Notes under the pieces: model-generated | Database searches by the model: none | What the model saw: the letters and a program-made list of their open reading frames with translations, nothing else | What the model was told of the DNA's origin: nothing | Origin: Catenulispora sp. EB89 | GTDB lineage: Bacteria; Actinomycetota; Actinomycetes; Streptomycetales; Catenulisporaceae | Direction: 5' to 3' | NCBI RefSeq assembly: GCF_041261445.1 | Contig: NZ_JBGCCU010000016.1 | Location: 206,786-270,785 of the forward strand | DNA length: 64,000 nucleotides | Shown: positions 62,019-64,000 of the stretch, in pieces | Numbering within the stretch: the first letter of the stretch is position 1 | Layout of the letters: each line of letters starts with the position of its first letter | Position numbers and translations under genes: made by a program

Positions 62019-63332
62019 ATGCGCACGGGGCTGGTCGGGCTCGTGGCGGCGGTCGCGGTCGCTGTCACGGCGACCGTCACCACTGCGGCCGCGAGCACGG
62101 GCACGGGCACGGGCACGAGCACGAGCACGAGCACGAGCACAGGCGGCGTCGCGGCGGCGGTGCTGGACGGCACCTCGGTGGGGCCCGCCGCCCACGGGCC
62201 CGTGACGAACGTGCGCGCCGCCTGTCCCGTGACCACGCAGGTGCGCTGCTTCGCCGAGATGCGCACGGACGTGCACGGCGGCTTCGGGGTGCGCGGTGCG
62301 GCTGCTGCCCACGCTCACACGAAGGCGGCCGCGGCCCTGCCTGACGGCCTCAGCCCGGCCACGCTCCACTCTGCCTACCGCCTGCCGACCGACGGCGGCC
62401 GGGGGCAGACCGTCGCGGTGGTCGACGCCGGCGACGACGCGACGGCCGAGGCCGATCTGGCCGTGTACCGGAGCACCTACGGCCTGCCGGCCTGCACGAC
62501 AGCGAACGGCTGCTTCACGAAGGTCAACCAGTCGGGCAACGCGAGCCCGCTCCCGCCGGAGCAGGGCTGGGGCGTGGAGATCTCGCTCGACCTCGACATG
62601 GTCTCGGCGGCCTGCCCCGACTGCCGCATCCTGCTGGTCGAGGCAAGCGACACGGAGTTCGCCTCGTTCGCGACGGCGGAGAACACCGCCGCGCGGCTGG
62701 GCGCCACCGAGATCTCGAACAGCTACGGCGGCACTGAACAGGAGGCGATGGATCCGTACATCTCGGCTTACAGCCATGCCGGCGTCGCGATCGTGGCGTC
62801 TTCGGGTGACGAGGGATTCGGCATCCCGAACTTCCCCGCGGTCTTTCCCAGCGTTATCGCGGTCGGAGGTACCTCGTTGTCGCCTTCCACCGGCAGCCGT
62901 GGCTGGACTGAGAGTGCGTGGAACAGCGACGGTGGCGCCGGCGGCAGCGGATGCTCGGCGTACATCGCGAAGCCGGCCTGGCAGACGGACCCCAACTGCC
63001 CCGGGCGTACCGTCGCCGACGTCTCGGCTGACGCCGATCCGAACACCGGTCCGGCGGTCTACGACGCCCACGACGGCGACGGGTGGATCGTGGTCGGTGG
63101 CACGAGCGCGTCCTCGCCGTTCATCGCGGGCGTGATCGCCCTGGCGGGCAATCCGTCCGAGTTGGCGAACGCGTCGTATGTCTACGCGCACAGCGCCGGG
63201 CTGAACGACGTGGTCGGCGGCAACAACGACTTCGCCGGAGGCGACTGCGGCGGCGATTACCTGTGCAATGCCGTGCCGGGGTATGACGCACCCTCCGGGC
63301 TCGGTACGCCTGACGGGGTCGGCGCTTTTTAG
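62019..63332 (+). CDS. Secreted S53 peptidase (sedolisin family)
   Basis: 437 aa from ATG 62019, chosen for its site aagggga; GTG 61986 (overlapping the upstream stop) and GTG 62001 are in-frame alternatives. Signal peptide to about residue 26. A Thr/Gly/Ser repeat (about 27-42, encoded by GGCACG/AGCACG units at 62097-62142) lies next. The short prodomain is followed by the catalytic domain with Glu187 and Asp191 (WGVEISLDLD), oxyanion Asp264 (SSGDEG) and Ser363 in GGTSASSP. The C-terminal GYDAPSGLGTPDG fits the calcium-binding end. Acid-acting serine-carboxyl endopeptidase. Confidence 0.92.
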   Translation: MRTGLVGLVAAVAVAVTATVTTAAASTGTGTGTSTSTSTSTGGVAAAVLDGTSVGPAAHGPVTNVRAACPVTTQVRCFAEMRTDVHGGFGVRGAAAAHAHTKAAAALPDGLSPATLHSAYRLPTDGGRGQTVAVVDAGDDATAEADLAVYRSTYGLPACTTANGCFTKVNQSGNASPLPPEQGWGVEISLDLDMVSAACPDCRILLVEASDTEFASFATAENTAARLGATEISNSYGGTEQEAMDPYISAYSHAGVAIVASSGDEGFGIPNFPAVFPSVIAVGGTSLSPSTGSRGWTESAWNSDGGAGGSGCSAYIAKPAWQTDPNCPGRTVADVSADADPNTGPAVYDAHDGDGWIVVGGTSASSPFIAGVIALAGNPSELANASYVYAHSAGLNDVVGGNNDFAGGDCGGDYLCNAVPGYDAPSGLGTPDGVGAF

Positions 63333-63470
63333 GCCGACGCTGTTTGGGTGGGCACAGCGGCGGAGCCCTGGAGGGGTGGTTGTTGCTCCGGGGCTCTGTT
63401 GAATTGGGGGGCGAGCGGTTGTCGGGGTGCGGTGTCGGGGTGCGGTGCGCTGTGCAGGTGCGGTTGGGCT

Positions 63471-63507
63471 GTGGTTTTACAGGCGATTTTGACGGCTTCG
63501 CCTAAGG
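63471..63507 (-). repeat. Copy 2 of the dispersed intergenic element
   Basis: Minus strand: CCTTAGGCGAAGCCGTCAAA then ATCGCCTGTAAAACCAC. AGGCGA and TCGCCT can form a 6-bp stem. Near copy of 40614-40650. Confidence 0.7.
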
Positions 63508-63570
63508 TTTGGTGACCTCGCGGGGGGACGCAGTTCGGTTGTGCGGGGCGGGGTTGCGCTGGCGGCCGCC

Positions 63571-63842
63571 GGTTTTCATGAGCACGACCGCGCACCGGTT
63601 CAGGTCTGTGCGGCGGTGCGTTGGCGGCTGGCGGTTTTCGCGGACACGACCACGCGGCGGTTGGGGCCGGTGGATGGTGTGTTAGCGACTGGCGGTTTTC
63701 ATGGACACGACCGCGCAGCGGTTCAGGTCTCTGCGGCGGCGCGTTGGCGAGCAGCGGTTTTCGCGGGCACGACCACGCGGCAGTTGGGGCCGGTGGATGG
63801 TGCATTGGCGGCTGGCGGCTTTCGCGGGCACGACCACGCGTA
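63571..63842. repeat. Alternating 61/62-bp tandem repeat (123-bp higher-order unit)
   Basis: Units begin GG(T/C)TTTC at 63571, 63633, 63694, 63756 and 63817: spacings 62, 61, 62, 61. Odd units carry ATGxxCACGACCGCGC then GGTTCAGGTCT; even units carry GCGGxCACGACCACGCGG then GTTGGGGCCGGTGG. The A-B pair of 123 bases is repeated twice and begins a third time, the fifth unit looking like a hybrid. Confidence 0.88.
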
Positions 63843-63938
63843 AGTCCGAGTCACTGCGCATGCGTTTAGTCTGGCGGCCGTCTGCCGCGTTTGGTGGGCG
63901 CCTCAAGGGGCGGATTTCAGTGGTCGTTGCAACGGCGG

Positions 63939-64000
63939 CTACTGATTCGTGTTCAGGAGTTTAGCGAGGCGTTCGGCGGGGGTGTCCCAGCCGAGGGTTT
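63939..64000 (-). CDS. IS30-type transposase, C-terminal fragment (continues past window)
   Basis: The minus strand reads TLGWDTPAERLAKLLNTNQ and a TAG stop at 63939-63941. The TLGWxTPAExL ending is characteristic of IS30-family transposases, whose conserved DDE domain would lie beyond base 64000. Whether the element is whole, and where its ends are, cannot be seen. The repeat-rich spacer lies just beyond the transposase stop. Confidence 0.7.
   Translation of the reverse strand, partial: TLGWDTPAERLAKLLNTNQ

Larger units (their letters stand above)
63333..63938. other. 606-base repeat-rich spacer between convergent genes
   Basis: No gene accepted. It contains a dispersed element (63471-63507), an alternating tandem repeat (63571-63842), and no clear terminator. 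A minus-strand frame runs through most of it only because the repeat period is a multiple of three. Confidence 0.6.

Noticed and set aside
63329..63805. 158-codon minus-strand frame with PAPTAAWSCPRKP repeats
   Set aside because: It is open only because the 123-bp repeat is divisible by three; it has no ribosome site and lies in a spacer with no coding bias.
63571..63842. Possible CRISPR-like array
   Set aside because: Units are adjacent 61/62-base alternating repeats, without short conserved repeats separated by unique spacers, and there are no cas genes.
1..64000. tRNA, rRNA or known riboswitch genes
   Set aside because: I looked for cloverleaf-like TTCRA arms and conserved riboswitch cores in the gaps and found none convincing; a covariance-model scan would be needed to exclude them.

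Overview
The window is very G+C-rich, starts many genes with GTG, and packs genes with 4-base ATGA/GTGA overlaps. It carries Tat-type exported hydrolases, TetR regulators beside oxidoreductases, and an actinobacterial-style set of NiFe-hydrogenase maturation genes. This points to a soil actinomycete chromosome, of the Catenulispora/Actinospica/Streptomyces kind (inference; no rRNA or marker gene is present). I saw no tRNA, rRNA, CRISPR array or prophage. One transposase fragment lies at the extreme right end.

Layout. (1) 1-5.1 kb: hydrogenase accessory and maturation operon: a 5'-truncated accessory gene with a collagen-like insert, an M52 endopeptidase, a 39-residue ORF, hypA, hypC, a second hypC-like gene, hypD and hypE. 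Structural subunits, hypB and hypF are not in the window. (2) 5.2-9.5 kb: CsbD stress protein, a PRC-barrel-like protein paired with a membrane Ser/Thr kinase, and an FUSC-type membrane protein. (3) 9.5-14 kb: two TetR genes, each divergent from an oxidoreductase gene or operon and each separated from it by three operator-like repeats. (4) 14-17 kb: PH-like membrane protein, CbiX-like protein, second FUSC protein. (5) 17.1-23.5 kb: an operon of beta-phosphoglucomutase, GH65 phosphorylase, otsA and otsB, facing galU. It holds both synthesis and phosphorolysis of trehalose or a related alpha-glucobiose. (6) 23.9-40.2 kb: polysaccharide locus: deacetylase, a 9-kb operon of glycosyltransferases, a large membrane protein, a repeat-bearing membrane protein and a flippase, then divergent GT and glycosidase genes, an ATP-grasp enzyme and a flavoprotein. 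(7) 40.7-52 kb: desaturase, two MFS transporters, TetR, LysR and GlxA-type regulators, muconolactone-isomerase-like and ABM proteins, and an SDR pair apparently sharing an operator with a TetR gene. (8) 51.6-63.3 kb: exported proteins: DUF4331 pair, beta-helix glycosidase, GH64-CBM6 beta-1,3-glucanase, GH27 with two CBM13 trefoils, a subtilase-like protein without its catalytic domain, and an S53 peptidase. (9) 63.3-64 kb: repeat-rich spacer and the C-terminus of an IS30-type transposase.

Two themes recur. First, tandem repeats fill most of the longer gaps between convergent genes (15.5, 34.1, 37.7, 46.4 and 63.6 kb). Second, several regulator genes are separated from their likely targets by clean palindromic operator arrays, so regulons can be proposed directly from the sequence.
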